Of a DNA stretch of 64,000 nt, positions 62,351-64,000 are shown piece by piece; positions within the stretch are counted from its first letter, which is position 1; each line of letters begins with the position of its first letter. A model generated the notes under the pieces. The model had not been told where the DNA came from and did not search any database. It worked only from the letters and a program-made list of their open reading frames with translations. This DNA comes from Arbacia lixula (lineage: Eukaryota > Echinodermata > Echinoidea > Arbacioida > Arbaciidae). The stretch covers positions 3,596,224-3,660,223 of the forward strand of contig OZ022584.1 of NCBI GenBank assembly GCA_963669155.1, given 5' to 3'. The translations under genes and the position numbers were made by a program.

Positions 62351-64000
62351 TCATAAAACAGGCCTGTCCACACTTACATAACAATATAAGAATCTGACAC
62401 AAATCTGCCATCATTTCACTTCATGCAATGGATCTGTTCCTTTCTTTTTCTGAGAGGCAGAACAACTAATACAAGCAGCCATACTTGTGTGTGTAAACTA
62501 TTGAGGGGAAGGGCAGTCTTTACTGAGAATTGAACACATGTGTTTGAATTTTGAATGCTTGGTAAAGCAAGCAAATTTGAACACAACATACAATTCTTCT
62601 GGCAGGACAATTTCTTTCACTACTATGATCATACCATCACATACTATACATGCAACAATATTCTCAGAAATTCCAGGGTCCCAAAAATATCTCCTAGTCA
62701 TTTATGATCAACACCTGCATCTGGGTATTTTGCTGTATTGCTGATAGCAAGAATCCTAACTTCTTTAATTGAAAGTTAGTAACCATGGTTTACAACACAT
62801 GGGTTACACACCATGCTTCTTCTAGATTCCATTTTTCAAATGATCATACCGTGATCCCATATAGCATAACATATTTCTTCAGAATCAATTAGTATACTGC
62901 TTAGTACTATACTGCATAGAACCAGGGATGTGTTATGGAAGGATATGAAGCAACTTTCTTCCTTTGAACCCATGTGCCAAGCCGCTGAAAAGTTATGTGT
63001 TCTCAACAGGTGCTGTTCAGGTGTTTGAACAATAATGAACATGATTGTGTGGCAACGGCTTCTCAGAGAGAACAAAAGAAATGTACAGTCTTATTTCGCT
63101 TGTCCCGTTCTGTTAATAGCATTAATACTTCCATGAGCATAAAAGGTATCAGCAAACACAAATAGACAAGTTTTTCAAGTGAAATATCTCTGTTTCACGC
63201 AAACACACACAAACGCCGTTAATGATAATACACAGCTTAATGTATCATTTTGAGAGTGGTTGAATCCCCCAAATGCACAAGTTGTCGGAAAGTGAAGAAA
63301 TTGGCCAATTTTGTAAGTAATACAAATAGCTTATATGTCCGATTTTTAATGATTCCTCAATACTTTTCGAAAAAAAAAGCAGAGTAAAGGATCTGACATT
63401 ATCAGCCGTTAACTTCCTTAAAGTTTGCAAACACATTTGTCAAAAACAAAACGTCTACAGACAAATGGGAAATTAAAGAAATGTATTTTCAAGTTGACAT
63501 CAGCTAAATGTCGGCACGGCACATGGAACCTCAAAGCATTGTCATGATTATGAAATGCTTTTGACATTCATGAGCACGCTTTAGAACCCATACAGATGTT
63601 TGAATATATTATGCTCGAGTTTCTACTCCTTTGTAACACCTCCCTGATAGAACTAAGTCTTTGGTAATGCTGTGATATTCTCTTTTTTCTTCACTTTTTT
63701 GCATAATTCATGTATACATACATGTAGTATGTAACCTTCAATCATTGTATTGAACATAAGTGAGGTATAAAAATACAATCAATCAACCAACCCATTGGCA
63801 ACTGCTACAGTACTAGAAGTCTCATGTGAAGTAAGAGATGAGACAACTCAGGATCGAGAGAGGTTTTGCAGGAAGGGTCACAGGTAAGATACACATTTTC
63901 TATCAGGTTTAGGTATTTTGAGTAATTAACCTCCAGTACATACAAGGACAATTACATATATGTGGTTTTATTTCCAATCATGATCTCCCAGCCTTTCATC

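Overview
The window is animal nuclear DNA. It is AT-rich, with long introns, many microsatellites and satellites, and many short hairpin-type DNA transposons. Only one protein-coding gene is recognisable: a G protein-coupled receptor kinase of the GRK4/5/6 group on the minus strand. Seven internal exons lie at 48426-48521, 38380-38486, 29863-29940, 26533-26633, 19773-19865, 8440-8503 and 7653-7793. All have GT/AG splice sites and matching phases, and together they give 227 consecutive residues: the basic lipid-binding segment, the whole RGS-homology core and the start of the kinase domain (glycine loop, catalytic lysine, alpha-C glutamate). The first coding exon (expected upstream, above 48522) and the rest of the kinase domain (expected below position 7653) were not found, so the gene appears to run off both ends of the window.

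The organism is probably a marine invertebrate deuterostome, perhaps an echinoderm such as a sea urchin. This is inference from a single, undivided GRK4/5/6-type gene, 3-11 kb introns, TTAGGG-type telomere-like repeats, frequent TACATGTA palindromes and abundant short inverted-repeat elements. No species is claimed.

Layout by coordinate: 1-7652, distal intron with small inverted-repeat elements and short duplications; 7653-8503, two kinase exons 646 bp apart; 8504-19772, intron with three long polypurine tracts, a 95-bp satellite and a degenerate 105-bp array; 19866-26532, two degenerate arrays and a LINE 3' fragment; 26634-29862, a polypurine tract, then a 1.5-kb inverted-repeat element carrying a 157-bp tandem array, then a GAGTACCA minisatellite that runs up to the splice donor; 29941-38379, compound minisatellites and at least five DNA elements; 38487-48425, a CA tract, a large foldback element, a polypurine tract, a hairpin element and a TG tract; 48522-64000, intron or 5' flank with many hairpin elements and a satellite interrupted by a PIF/Harbinger-like insertion.

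No second gene system is evident. The non-coding structure is the most interesting part: transposon-borne arrays of nuclear-receptor half-sites, insertions whose empty sites can be read from neighbouring repeat copies, telomere-like runs inside two unrelated elements, and polypurine tracts that nearly all lie on the same strand relative to transcription.
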